A DNA stretch of 64,000 bases from an uncultured Alphaproteobacteria bacterium (GTDB lineage: Bacteria > Pseudomonadota > Alphaproteobacteria > Rs-D84): positions 113,349-177,348 of the forward strand of contig CALXLS010000002.1 of assembly GCA_944389265.1 (NCBI GenBank). Reading direction: 5' to 3'. This document shows positions 1 through 7,903 of this stretch, piece after piece (positions within the stretch are counted from its first letter, which is position 1; the number at the start of each line of letters is the position of its first letter). The position numbers and the translations under genes were made by a program. The notes beneath the pieces were generated by a model, which saw nothing but the letters and a program-made list of their open reading frames with translations, was not told the DNA's origin and searched no databases.

Positions 1-2409
1 GAAATAATGAGGCAACAGTTCTACATGCTTTGGAATATTCAGATTTAATTTATCTTTTGGAAAATCCGGCAATTTTACCGCGGCATCAAAAGCCTTCTGA
101 TTTTCCGCTGCATCTTTCATAGGCATCATAGCCAATGCCTTTACAGGGCAGTTTTTCACACAAACATTACACCCCGTACAATCTGCCGGAGATATGTTCA
201 ATGTATAATACATATTTTGCCCAAGTTCAGGTGTCTTCATCGGAACAACTATAATACCAGCATCACGTGCCTCTTGTGCTTGCTGTTCTGTCATAACCTT
301 GATACGAATTGCCGCATGTGGACACAGCATAGAACACTTACCACATTGAATACATTTCGATAAATCACAAGTAGCAACTTTATCTGATATTGCACGTTTT
401 TCATATTTAGCAGTACCAACAGGGTATTGCCCTGCTCCAAACTCACCATCAACTTTAAAGCGCGACACAGGCAAAGCATCACCACGTTGCGCAGCCATTT
501 CACCCAAAGTACCTGCAATTTCTGCCGGTGTATCCAGCGTCATCGCCGGTACAAAATCTGGTGCAAAATTAGATATGGATGACGGCAACTGATATTCTTG
601 TAAGAAATCACCAGCCTTATCTACAGCCGCCCAGTTTGCCTCTACAACATCCATCCCCTTTTTCTTATAAGTCTTTTCAATAGCAACTTTTGCACTTTTT
701 GCAGCAACTGTCGGGTCAATTACTTTTGTTAAATTAAAGAAATTCAACATGATGAAAGTATTTATTCTGTTCCCCAAACCTAATTCTGCTGCAGCCCGGT
801 TCGCATCCAAGAAGAAAACACGAGCACGTATTCTGATTAAATGTTCCTGACTTTCGCGAGGTAAATTTGCGAACGCAACTTCTGGTGCCATAGAAGTATT
901 AATCATGACCGTTCCACCCGCACGCAGCCCCTTAAAGATATCGAAACGTTGTGCAATCATAAAATTAGAAACACTAATAAAGTCCGCAACTTCTATTAAA
1001 TATTGACTTTTTATCGGTTCGTCTGAGAAACGCACATGGGAAGCAGTAAGCCCACCTGACTTCTTAGAGTCGTACACAGCATAAGACTGAGGATACAAAT
1101 CAGAATTTTCCCCGACAATCTTAACAATATTTTTTACTGCACCGACAGTACCATCTGAACCGATACCATATAAAATAGCCGTTTTAAAATTAGGCGCTTC
1201 AACTGCGAATGCAGGGTCTGTTTTCAAAGAAAGTCCTGTCAAATCATCATCAATACCGACAGTAAAGTTATGATGCAATTTACCTAGCATTAAATTTTCA
1301 TATACAGCCTTTACATCACGCGGTTTAAATTCTTTACTACCTAATCCATATCGTCCACCAAATACTTCTGCAGAATCACCGACAACGGTCTTTACATCTT
1401 GATATAAAGGTTCACCAATTGCACCAGGTTCTTTTGTTCTGTCTAATACCGCAATTCTTTTTACTGTTTTTGGTAAAGTCGCTAAAAATGCTTCACGTGG
1501 GAAAGGACGGAACAAATGAACTTTTACTAACCCCAAGCCTTTTGGCAAATAAGGCAAAGTTTCTTCTATTGTTTCGCAAGCACTTCCCATAGCGACAACA
1601 ACATTTTCTGCTTTTGAGTCACCTACATAATCAACCAAATGATATTGTCTGCCTGTTAATTTAGCAAATTTATCCATACACTCCTGTACAATTTCAGGTG
1701 TCTTCATATACAACGGGTTTGACGCTTCACGTCCCTGGAAATAAACATCTGGGTTCTGCGCAGTACCACGAATAGTTGGTTTATCTGGGGACATCCCTCT
1801 TTCGCGATTTTTTAGCACCAACTCTTCTGGTATCATTTCGCGCAGTACATCGTCACTTATTCTATCAAGTCTGGATTCTTCATGACTTGTACGGAACCCG
1901 TCAAAGAAATGCAAGAAAGGTACACGTGCGCGCAACGTTGCAGCATGAGCAACTGCTGCTAAATCGTGTGCCTGTTGAACATTGTGACTTGATAACAAAG
2001 CAAAACCAGTTGAACGCACAGACATAACATCACTGTGGTCACCAAAAATAGACAGCGCATGGGTTGCTAAAGCACGAGCTGCAACATGCATAACAAAAGG
2101 TGTCTGTTCACCCGCAATCTTATACATATTAGGAATCATCAACAGCAACCCCTGTGAAGCAGTAAACGTTGTTGCCAAAGCCCCCATTTGCAAAGCACCG
2201 TGCATAGCACCGGCCGCGCCACCTTCTGATTGCATTTCTATAATTTCTGGGTTGCCGCCCCAAATATTTTTCTTATGTTGGAAAGACCATTCATCTGCCA
2301 ATTCACCCATAGTACTACTTGGTGTAATGGGATAAATAGCCGCAAAATCTACACATCTATACGCTACGTCTGCCGCAGCCCAATTACCATCAACAATTAA
2401 ATTCGCCAT
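1..2409 (-). CDS. nifJ: pyruvate:ferredoxin (flavodoxin) oxidoreductase, 3' end cut by window
   Basis: Oxidatively decarboxylates pyruvate to acetyl-CoA and passes electrons to ferredoxin or flavodoxin in the cytoplasm. The first 803 residues are visible; the family is usually about 1,170-1,200 residues, so the C-terminal thiamine-diphosphate domain lies outside the window. The N-terminus carries the transketolase-like pyrimidine-binding region (AAIYPITPSSTMGELADEW and the EGGAAGAMHGAL segment). Two ferredoxin-type 4Fe-4S motifs are complete: CIQCGKCSMLCP near residue 685 and CTGCNVCVKNCP near residue 742. The ATG at 2409 follows an AAGGAAG ribosome binding site. No neighbour in the window shares the pathway. 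The enzyme is oxygen-sensitive in most organisms, so it suggests an anaerobic or microaerobic life. Family assignment is secure. Confidence 0.97.
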   Translation of the reverse strand, partial: MANLIVDGNWAAADVAYRCVDFAAIYPITPSSTMGELADEWSFQHKKNIWGGNPEIIEMQSEGGAAGAMHGALQMGALATTFTASQGLLLMIPNMYKIAGEQTPFVMHVAARALATHALSIFGDHSDVMSVRSTGFALLSSHNVQQAHDLAAVAHAATLRARVPFLHFFDGFRTSHEESRLDRISDDVLREMIPEELVLKNRERGMSPDKPTIRGTAQNPDVYFQGREASNPLYMKTPEIVQECMDKFAKLTGRQYHLVDYVGDSKAENVVVAMGSACETIEETLPYLPKGLGLVKVHLFRPFPREAFLATLPKTVKRIAVLDRTKEPGAIGEPLYQDVKTVVGDSAEVFGGRYGLGSKEFKPRDVKAVYENLMLGKLHHNFTVGIDDDLTGLSLKTDPAFAVEAPNFKTAILYGIGSDGTVGAVKNIVKIVGENSDLYPQSYAVYDSKKSGGLTASHVRFSDEPIKSQYLIEVADFISVSNFMIAQRFDIFKGLRAGGTVMINTSMAPEVAFANLPRESQEHLIRIRARVFFLDANRAAAELGLGNRINTFIMLNFFNLTKVIDPTVAAKSAKVAIEKTYKKKGMDVVEANWAAVDKAGDFLQEYQLPSSISNFAPDFVPAMTLDTPAEIAGTLGEMAAQRGDALPVSRFKVDGEFGAGQYPVGTAKYEKRAISDKVATCDLSKCIQCGKCSMLCPHAAIRIKVMTEQQAQEARDAGIIVVPMKTPELGQNMYYTLNISPADCTGCNVCVKNCPVKALAMMPMKDAAENQKAFDAAVKLPDFPKDKLNLNIPKHVELLPHYF

Positions 2410-2516
2410 TTTTTCTTCCTTAAAATTCGTACAGGCTAAATGATACCCCCATTTATGGTATAAGGCAAGTTTTATTAAAAATTGACAAACATTGATAATT
2501 ATTAAAAATTTTTTAT

Positions 2517-2540
2517 AAAAAAAAGAGGCAACCTGCCTCT
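2517..2540 (-). terminator. Rho-independent terminator of the first LRR gene
   Basis: A stem of AGAGGCA and TGCCTCT with a 3-base loop is followed, on the minus strand, by a run of T (the A run at 2517-2524). It lies just after the stop codon of the 123-residue LRR gene. Confidence 0.85.
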
Positions 2541-2545
2541 ACATT

Positions 2546-2917
2546 TTAACGAGTTTTTTGGAACCCAAACAAATCATTCTTTCTAATATTCTCATCATAA
2601 GGGCAAATTTTTTGACAAATAGGATTTCCTTTATATCTAAAACTAAGACAACGAATTGGTGCCCCAAATAAATTTGTAAGATGATTATTTGAACAATCAT
2701 AAATAGTCGCTTGCTTTGGACCGTTTTCAAGACTTACCAAGTTATTACAAGAACAATTAAAAGTACCTAATATTATAACAGAGGTTAATTTTGGTAAACT
2801 TTTCAATTCCATATTAGAAATATCTAAATCTCCCTTTATTACTAAATTTTCTGGTAAATTAAATATATCATATTTTTGTCCTTCCTGAAAAAAATACCTT
2901 TTACTCTCGTTTTTCAT
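2546..2917 (-). CDS. short leucine-rich-repeat protein (LRR paralogue 1)
   Basis: A 123-residue protein without signal peptide or membrane segment, so probably cytoplasmic unless exported by a dedicated system. It shares its start (MKN..KRYF, then KYDIFNLPENLVIKG) with two upstream paralogues and then holds only about three units of a roughly 21-residue repeat of the form F-N/D-C-S-x-N-x-L-x-x-L-x-x-G-P. A capping segment with NPIC follows. I chose the ATG at 2917 because AAAGGA sits at proper spacing and because it aligns with the paralogues; a longer frame to 2998 would overlap the promoter. It is a contracted copy relative to its neighbours. LRRs of this type bind proteins; the partner is unknown. 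Confidence 0.8.
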   Translation of the reverse strand: MKNESKRYFFQEGQKYDIFNLPENLVIKGDLDISNMELKSLPKLTSVIILGTFNCSCNNLVSLENGPKQATIYDCSNNHLTNLFGAPIRCLSFRYKGNPICQKICPYDENIRKNDLFGFQKTR

Positions 2918-2946
2918 AATGAAATCCTTTCCGTATAATATATAAA

Positions 2947-2974
2947 TATATATCACCTTCCTGATATAAGTCAA
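2947..2974 (-). promoter_or_regulatory. sigma70-type promoter of LRR paralogue 1
   Basis: On the minus strand TTGACT (2969-2974) is separated by 16 bases from TATATA (2947-2952). It lies between the terminator of the preceding gene and the AAAGGA site of this gene, so the gene is probably its own transcription unit. Confidence 0.6.
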
Positions 2975-2981
2975 TAACCAG

Positions 2982-3007
2982 AAAAAAAATAAGGGCAACT
3001 GCCCCTA
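2982..3007 (-). terminator. Rho-independent terminator of LRR paralogue 2
   Basis: A GGGCA/TGCCC stem just past the stop codon at 3012 is followed on the minus strand by a T run (A run at 2982-2989). It sits immediately upstream of the promoter of the next LRR gene. Confidence 0.7.
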
Positions 3008-3011
3008 TTTT

Positions 3012-3692
3012 TTATAAAGTTTTTTGTTTTACCATTTTTCCATTTATTATTTGCAATTGTTTACCATATAAATCAACTAGTTCTTTGTATACAGGTGTAT
3101 TATCGCAAACAAGATTTTTACAATGTTCTATATGATTTTCTACAGATGTTAACTGATTGTTATTAGAACATTTATAATAATCTACCTTTTTCGGGCCATT
3201 TGCCAAAGTTCTTAATTCGTTAAAACTGCATTTAAAGTCTACAACTTCACGAGGAGCCCCCATTAAAGATTTTAATTTATTCATAGAACAATCATAAACA
3301 CGAACCTTTTTCATACTACCGTCTAAAGATTCCAAATCATTATAACTGCAAATAAATTCTTCTGCTTCTTGTGGTGCACCAACCAAATCTTTCAATCTGT
3401 TCCAAGAACAGTTATAAAATCTTGCTTTTTTTGGACCGTTTGCTAAAGACTGTAATTCATTAAAACTGCAGTCAAAGAGTTCTACACGTTCCGGGGCACC
3501 ATTTAAACTTTTCAACATATTTCTAGAGCAATCGAAAGCCCCACAAACAGTAACTTTAGATAAATCTGGCAGTTCTGTTAAATCCATATGAGACAAATCA
3601 ATATTACCTTTTATAACAAAATTTTCGGGTAAGTTAAAAATGTCGTACTTAACCCCATCTTGAACAAAATATCTTTTTTGCATATTTTTCAT
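3012..3692 (-). CDS. leucine-rich-repeat protein (LRR paralogue 2)
   Basis: A 226-residue protein with no signal peptide. The N-terminus (MKNMQKRYFVQDGVKYDIF) matches its two neighbours. About eight 20-21-residue repeats follow, alternating units that end in GAP and units that end in NGPKK, each with a Cys in the D/N/K-CS-x-N position. A C-terminal cap (CKNLVCDNTPVY) precedes a short basic tail. The ATG at 3692 has AAGGA upstream and aligns with the paralogues; an in-frame start at 3818 would run through the promoter and the preceding terminator. Cytoplasmic scaffold, toxin-like effector or immune-type receptor are all possible; the sequence does not decide. Confidence 0.82.
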   Translation of the reverse strand: MKNMQKRYFVQDGVKYDIFNLPENFVIKGNIDLSHMDLTELPDLSKVTVCGAFDCSRNMLKSLNGAPERVELFDCSFNELQSLANGPKKARFYNCSWNRLKDLVGAPQEAEEFICSYNDLESLDGSMKKVRVYDCSMNKLKSLMGAPREVVDFKCSFNELRTLANGPKKVDYYKCSNNNQLTSVENHIEHCKNLVCDNTPVYKELVDLYGKQLQIINGKMVKQKTL

Positions 3693-3717
3693 ATAAAATC
3701 CTTTTTTTGACCGATAA

Positions 3718-3745
3718 TTTATAACATATAAAAAAGTATTGTCAA
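3718..3745 (-). promoter_or_regulatory. sigma70-type promoter of LRR paralogue 2
   Basis: Minus-strand TTGACA (3740-3745), 16 bases, then TATAAA (3718-3723). The transcript would start near 3711 and give a leader of about 19 bases containing the AAGGA site. Confidence 0.65.
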
Positions 3746-3785
3746 CAAAAAATATTTTTGTCAATAAAAAATATGAAAACGAACT

Positions 3786-3813
3786 AAAAACAGAGGCAAA
3801 AGCCTCTGTTTTT
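3786..3813 (-). terminator. Rho-independent terminator of LRR paralogue 3
   Basis: Perfect 7-base stem CAGAGGC / GCCTCTG with an AAAA loop, flanked by A and T runs on both sides. It follows the TGA of LRR paralogue 3 directly and could work in both directions. Confidence 0.85.
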
Positions 3814-3814
3814 G

Positions 3815-4495
3815 TCAACGAATTTTTGAGAGCATACTTATAACACCGTTTTTTATTTTAAGTTTTTCCCCGTAAATCCTTGAACGGCTATCAAAAATAG
3901 GGTTCTGATAGAACAATAACCTCATACAATCAGTAGGCATTCCGTGTAAAGTAAGCAGTTTATTATAAGAACAATTATATTTTTCTACTTTTTTTGGACC
4001 ACCTTCCAAATTAACTAATTTATTACAAATACATATAAAACGTTCCAACTCTTCTGGTGCGCCACGTAAAGTTTCTAACTCATTAAAACTGCAATCGTAA
4101 ATTAAGGCGGTATGCGGTCCATTTTCCAAAGATTTTAATTTATTCCAACTACATTTAAAAACTTTCACATCAACTGGTGCCCCATTTAAAGTTATTAAAT
4201 CACAAATAGAACAATCATATTGTTTTGCTTTTTTTGGACCGTTTTCTAATGTTTTTAATTTATTTGAACTACAATTAAAGGTTTCTACGATTTCTGGTGC
4301 CCCTTTTAAATTTCCCAACTCATTTCTAGAACAATCAAAAATCCCATTAACTTGAACAGTAGATAAATCTGGTAATTCTTTTAACTCCATACCAGATATA
4401 TCGATATTCCCATTTACGACAAAATTCCTTGGCAAATTAAAAATATCATATTTTTTACCATCCTGAATAAAATACCTTTTTTGTTCGTTTTTCAT
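3815..4495 (-). CDS. leucine-rich-repeat protein (LRR paralogue 3)
   Basis: A 226-residue protein, closest in design to paralogue 2: conserved head (MKNEQKRYFIQDGKKYDIF), a segment NGNIDISGMELKELPDLS, about eight 20-21-residue repeats with the F/Y-x-CS-x-N-x-L-x-x-L core, and a C-terminal cap containing NPIF. No signal peptide or membrane helix is seen. The ATG is preceded by AAGGATT and by its own promoter. The three genes share a strand but each has its own terminator, so the set looks like serial gene duplication with gain and loss of repeat units, not an operon. Function is not recognisable. Confidence 0.82.
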   Translation of the reverse strand: MKNEQKRYFIQDGKKYDIFNLPRNFVVNGNIDISGMELKELPDLSTVQVNGIFDCSRNELGNLKGAPEIVETFNCSSNKLKTLENGPKKAKQYDCSICDLITLNGAPVDVKVFKCSWNKLKSLENGPHTALIYDCSFNELETLRGAPEELERFICICNKLVNLEGGPKKVEKYNCSYNKLLTLHGMPTDCMRLLFYQNPIFDSRSRIYGEKLKIKNGVISMLSKIR

Positions 4496-4530
4496 GCCAA
4501 ATCCTTTTAATAAAATAAGAATAATAAGAA

Positions 4531-4559
4531 TTTATACTAAAAATAGACAAATAAGTCAA
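4531..4559 (-). promoter_or_regulatory. sigma70-type promoter of LRR paralogue 3
   Basis: Minus-strand TTGACT (4554-4559), 17 bases, TATAAA (4531-4536). Spacing is ideal and the position fits a leader of about 30 bases. Confidence 0.65.
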
Positions 4560-4580
4560 CAAAATAAGATTTTTGTCAAA

Positions 4581-4609
4581 AAAAAAAAAAACAGGGTTTT
4601 ACCCCTGTT
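4581..4609 (-). terminator. Rho-independent terminator of ctpA
   Basis: ACAGGG and CCCTGT stem directly after the ctpA stop codon, followed on the minus strand by a long T run (A run from 4577). Confidence 0.8.
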
Positions 4610-6055
4610 TTATTTTTTATCTGACTTTTTATTTTCTTTATCTTTATTTTCTTCTTTTTTTATTTTTTTATCAACATCTTTCGACTCTACTTCATTGACA
4701 GAATTTTCTTCTAAATTCTGCTCAGATACCGGTTTTCTATTCTGCAACTTTGACATTGCGATTACCATATCCATACCTCGTTGCAACTGATAATCCAAAG
4801 CATCTTTTTCTTCATCAGTTAATTCTTCGTCTTCATCGTCAGATTTCTTTTTATCTTTTTCTTTTGAAGTTTCATTTTTCAAAGAATTTTTAAAAGAAGC
4901 TTCTGAATACATACTTTCTTTTTTCTCCAGGACCTCTACTTTACTCTGTAAAACTTCTATATCTGGTGTAATTCCTTCATTCTGAATAGAACGTCCACTT
5001 GGTGTATAATAACGAGCAATTGTTATATGAATTGCGGTTCCGTCGCCCAACGGTTTCTGTTGCTGCACGCTACCCTTACCGAAACTTTGGCTTCCCATAA
5101 CAAGCGCCCGTCCATTATCTTGTAAAGCACCAGCCACAATTTCAGACGCAGACGCAGAACCATGATTTATCAAAACAACAACTGGTTTGCCGTTTGCAAG
5201 GTCACCTTCTTTTGCATATGTACGTTCAATATTAGTTTTTTCTCTACCTCTTGTCGAAACGATTTCCCCACCATCCAAGAAAGCGTCAGAAACTTCTATT
5301 GCCGCCGTCAGATAACCACCTGGATTATTGCGAACGTCTAAAACATATCCTATAACATCTTTTTTCTCTAATTTTTCTATTGCCTCTTTCAGTTCTTTTG
5401 CGGTTGTGGCACCGAAATCAGATATTCTTATATAACCTATTTTTTCTGCATCTTCACCTGAATCGGCCAAAGATTTCACTTCATACTTTACAGAATCAAC
5501 CTTTATTATTGCTCGTTTTAAAGTCAAGGTTTTCGGTTCTTTACCTTCTGAAACAATTGTTAACTTTACTTTCGTACCAGGTCTGCCTTTCATCTTTTTA
5601 ACAGCCTGATTTAAAGTCATATCAAAAACCTGTTCATCATCGATATGAGTAATATAATCACCAGCCTTTATTCCTGCTTTATCGGCAGGTGTATCATCGA
5701 TAGGTGAAATAACACGAACCGCCCCCCTATCACTTGTAATCTGTATCCCCAGGCCACCAAATTCACCATGAGATTTATCATTAAATTCCTTAAAGTCATC
5801 TGCCGACAAATACGAAGAGTGAGGATCCAAGGCACTCAACATACCGTTCATAGCGGCCTCTATCATCTTTTTTTCATCGGCTTCTTCCACGAAATTATCA
5901 CGAGCAACCTCGAACACCAGAGCCAACTTTTTCAATTGTTCATAAATTTGTTCGTCTGTTAAATGTTCAATTGGTTCTTCTTTTTTAGATTTATCTGCCG
6001 CCACAGCCATAACTGGCATCAATAAAGCCACTAAAATCAACATCTTTTTTAACAT
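4610..6055 (-). CDS. ctpA: carboxy-terminal processing protease (peptidase S41)
   Basis: Periplasmic serine protease that trims or degrades envelope proteins; in Alphaproteobacteria it is linked to cell-wall hydrolase control. The 481-residue protein has a signal peptide (about residues 1-20, ending VMAVAA), a PDZ domain at roughly 85-170, and the S41 catalytic core with the nucleophile serine in GSASASEIVAGA near residue 300 and the general-base lysine in FGKGSVQQ near 326. The last 110 residues are low-complexity and highly charged (repeated K, E, D), longer than is usual. The start at 6055 has AGGAA upstream and gives the signal peptide; the frame upstream of it is not plausible. It normally neighbours envC; here two other genes lie between. 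Confidence 0.93.
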   Translation of the reverse strand: MLKKMLILVALLMPVMAVAADKSKKEEPIEHLTDEQIYEQLKKLALVFEVARDNFVEEADEKKMIEAAMNGMLSALDPHSSYLSADDFKEFNDKSHGEFGGLGIQITSDRGAVRVISPIDDTPADKAGIKAGDYITHIDDEQVFDMTLNQAVKKMKGRPGTKVKLTIVSEGKEPKTLTLKRAIIKVDSVKYEVKSLADSGEDAEKIGYIRISDFGATTAKELKEAIEKLEKKDVIGYVLDVRNNPGGYLTAAIEVSDAFLDGGEIVSTRGREKTNIERTYAKEGDLANGKPVVVLINHGSASASEIVAGALQDNGRALVMGSQSFGKGSVQQQKPLGDGTAIHITIARYYTPSGRSIQNEGITPDIEVLQSKVEVLEKKESMYSEASFKNSLKNETSKEKDKKKSDDEDEELTDEEKDALDYQLQRGMDMVIAMSKLQNRKPVSEQNLEENSVNEVESKDVDKKIKKEENKDKENKKSDKK

Positions 6056-6168
6056 ACTAAATTCCTTTCCTGCAACAATTATAAATAAGATATGAATAAC
6101 CATAAAACAAAAACAAGCGCCCCGCAACACGATTTTTATAAAAAACATACGAAAATCACTACAAAATA

Positions 6169-6196
6169 TTGACAAAATAAAATTAAGCACTATTAT
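6169..6196 (+). promoter_or_regulatory. sigma70-type promoter of the Fic-like gene
   Basis: TTGACA (6169-6174), 16 bases, TATTAT (6191-6196). The predicted transcript starts about 10-20 bases before the usable start codons, leaving little or no room for a Shine-Dalgarno site. Confidence 0.6.
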
Positions 6197-6215
6197 TTTA
6201 ATATAAAAAAATGGT

Positions 6216-6938
6216 TTGGGAATGCAAAAAGACAAAGAAAGAATTGAAGAAAACCGAAAGATAATAACCAGTTTATTATCTGGTGCCGGCACGCACAAAC
6301 GTTTAAACAACGTAAACTGGCTACGTCACGAATTATCCTACACAGAACCCAAAACTCTTTTTTACATTCCAAATAGAGAACAACAACCTTATTTAGACTA
6401 TAACTGTATGAAAAACATCGGTGAAGCCTATGATTACACAATTGAAAACTCAAACAAACAAATAGACGCCATAGAAATATGTAAAATACACAGTATTTTA
6501 TGCACGGACACACATATCCAAGGCGGTTTATTTAGGACATCAGATAAAATAATAGAAATAAAAATTAATGGCGAGCGTTTAAAAGCACCAGATTTTCATT
6601 TAATACCAACAATTTTAAACGAAATTGTTTTCAAGGTTAATGACCCCAAAATTCCTGTATTGAATAAAGCGCTTGAACTACATTATGATTTAATAGCCTT
6701 GCAACCATTTGATGACTTTAACAAACGTACATCAAGATTAATTATGAATTGGTATTTGATACAAAACGGTTATAGACCTATTGTTTTCAATCAACCTACA
6801 GACAAACAAAAATACATTAATGCTATATCAGAAAGGGCAAAAGGAAACATAAAAGCATACAATAATTATATGTATGCTTGTATGATACGCACACAAAACG
6901 AGATAATAAAATTATTAAGAAAATCTAAAATTTTATAA
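6216..6938 (+). CDS. Fic-domain protein with degenerate active-site motif
   Basis: About 240 residues (TTG start at 6216; ATG at 6222 would give 238). Fic enzymes usually transfer AMP to hydroxyl side chains through the motif HPFxxGNGRxxR. The fold-level landmarks are present: a helix with EICKIHSILC, a flap-like GLFRTSDKIIEIK, and the motif helix followed by NWYLIQNGY. However the motif here reads LQPFDDFNKRTSR: the catalytic His is Gln and both Gly positions are replaced (Phe, Lys). No (S/T)xxxE(G/N) inhibitory helix is evident. The protein may therefore be inactive for AMP transfer or use other chemistry. No signal peptide; no antitoxin-like partner is adjacent. It is divergent from ctpA and convergent with the kinase gene, four bases apart. 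Confidence 0.75.
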   Translation: MGMQKDKERIEENRKIITSLLSGAGTHKRLNNVNWLRHELSYTEPKTLFYIPNREQQPYLDYNCMKNIGEAYDYTIENSNKQIDAIEICKIHSILCTDTHIQGGLFRTSDKIIEIKINGERLKAPDFHLIPTILNEIVFKVNDPKIPVLNKALELHYDLIALQPFDDFNKRTSRLIMNWYLIQNGYRPIVFNQPTDKQKYINAISERAKGNIKAYNNYMYACMIRTQNEIIKLLRKSKIL

Positions 6939-6941
6939 AAA

Positions 6942-7862
6942 TTACTTTTTAAACTGATTTTCTACCATAAACATATTCAGCATTTGCTTACGCATAAAGC
7001 TAATTTTTTCCAAATTATTATCCATACTTTTTTTATTTGCTGGGTTTACACGTAAATCATCTGCGGCCTTTATAAAACGCTTTAAAAAGACAACCATAAT
7101 ACGATACATCATAATATCTCTTAACAACTCGTTTTTTACGCCCGGCATAGTATATAAATCTTTATTATGCAAATTCATATATATAACATAAACGCTTTTA
7201 TAAATATCTAACTCTATCTGCAATGGTGCAAAAACATCATGATAAATAAATTTATACCCTGCCTCTGCGAAATCGATAAAAGACAATTTATTCTTATCCG
7301 CATCATACAAAACATTACCATAATTTAAATCACCATGCGACCAAGCCTGACGTGTTTCATACTCGAAACCACCAATAGCATCACGAATTCGTGCCATTTG
7401 CATAGTTTCTTTTTTTGTAAACCAAATAGACATCTTATTTTCGACGAAAGAATCCAGCCTGTTAAATTTTATTTCATTAGAAATCTTATAAATTTCCATA
7501 GGTTTAACAGGTTTAGACTCATTCATATCAACCAGAAAACTACCGATAGAATTAATTATTTCAAACTTTTGACGACGAGATAATTTATTATAAACAGCCT
7601 GAGTCAATGGTTCTCCGGGTGCTCTTTCTTCTAATATCTGAAATTCGTCATCATTAACAAATCGCATAGCAGGAACATTATATACTGGGTTTCCTACTGC
7701 TCTAATTGCATCAATTGCCTCTTTCGTTTTGTGCTGCTTTACAAGCCATTCCTGTTTTTTTTCTTCTGTAAAGACCGGCAACGGACGCTTTAAAACAAAA
7801 TCATCGCCGTAATAAACAGCGTAAGTTTCGCGACCATGATTATACTTAGTTATATCTATCAT
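6942..7862 (-). CDS. APH/choline-kinase-fold phosphotransferase
   Basis: A 306-residue cytoplasmic protein with a protein-kinase-like (aminoglycoside phosphotransferase) fold. Visible motifs: a nucleotide-contact Lys in DDFVLKRPLP, the catalytic loop SHGDLNYGN (about residue 190), and the metal-binding Asp in SFIDFAEAG. The family phosphorylates small molecules such as antibiotics, choline, sugars or lipids; substrate cannot be read from the sequence. I chose the ATG at 7862 over the ORF start at 7898, because the promoter occupies the extra codons. The transcript would begin almost exactly at this ATG, so the mRNA is probably leaderless. It sits between envC and the Fic-like gene, breaking the usual envC-ctpA neighbourhood. 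Confidence 0.8.
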   Translation of the reverse strand: MIDITKYNHGRETYAVYYGDDFVLKRPLPVFTEEKKQEWLVKQHKTKEAIDAIRAVGNPVYNVPAMRFVNDDEFQILEERAPGEPLTQAVYNKLSRRQKFEIINSIGSFLVDMNESKPVKPMEIYKISNEIKFNRLDSFVENKMSIWFTKKETMQMARIRDAIGGFEYETRQAWSHGDLNYGNVLYDADKNKLSFIDFAEAGYKFIYHDVFAPLQIELDIYKSVYVIYMNLHNKDLYTMPGVKNELLRDIMMYRIMVVFLKRFIKAADDLRVNPANKKSMDNNLEKISFMRKQMLNMFMVENQFKK

Positions 7863-7869
7863 ATTGACA

Positions 7870-7898
7870 AATATAGCAAAAAAACTATATTTTGTCAA
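7870..7898 (-). promoter_or_regulatory. promoter for a leaderless kinase transcript
   Basis: Minus-strand TTGACA (7893-7898), 17 bases, TATATT (7870-7875). Seven bases downstream of the -10 box is the ATG at 7862. The whole 41-base gap between envC and the kinase gene is this promoter; there is no ribosome binding site. Confidence 0.75.
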
Positions 7899-7903
7899 GT
7901 ATT

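Noticed and set aside
4610..6310. 566-residue version of CtpA
   Set aside because: The extra 85 N-terminal residues have no signal peptide at the start and run against the Fic promoter region; the start at 6055 has a ribosome binding site and a proper signal peptide.
6942..7862. Antibiotic resistance kinase
   Set aside because: The fold matches aminoglycoside phosphotransferases, but the family has many other substrates and no resistance-specific motif or mobile context is present.
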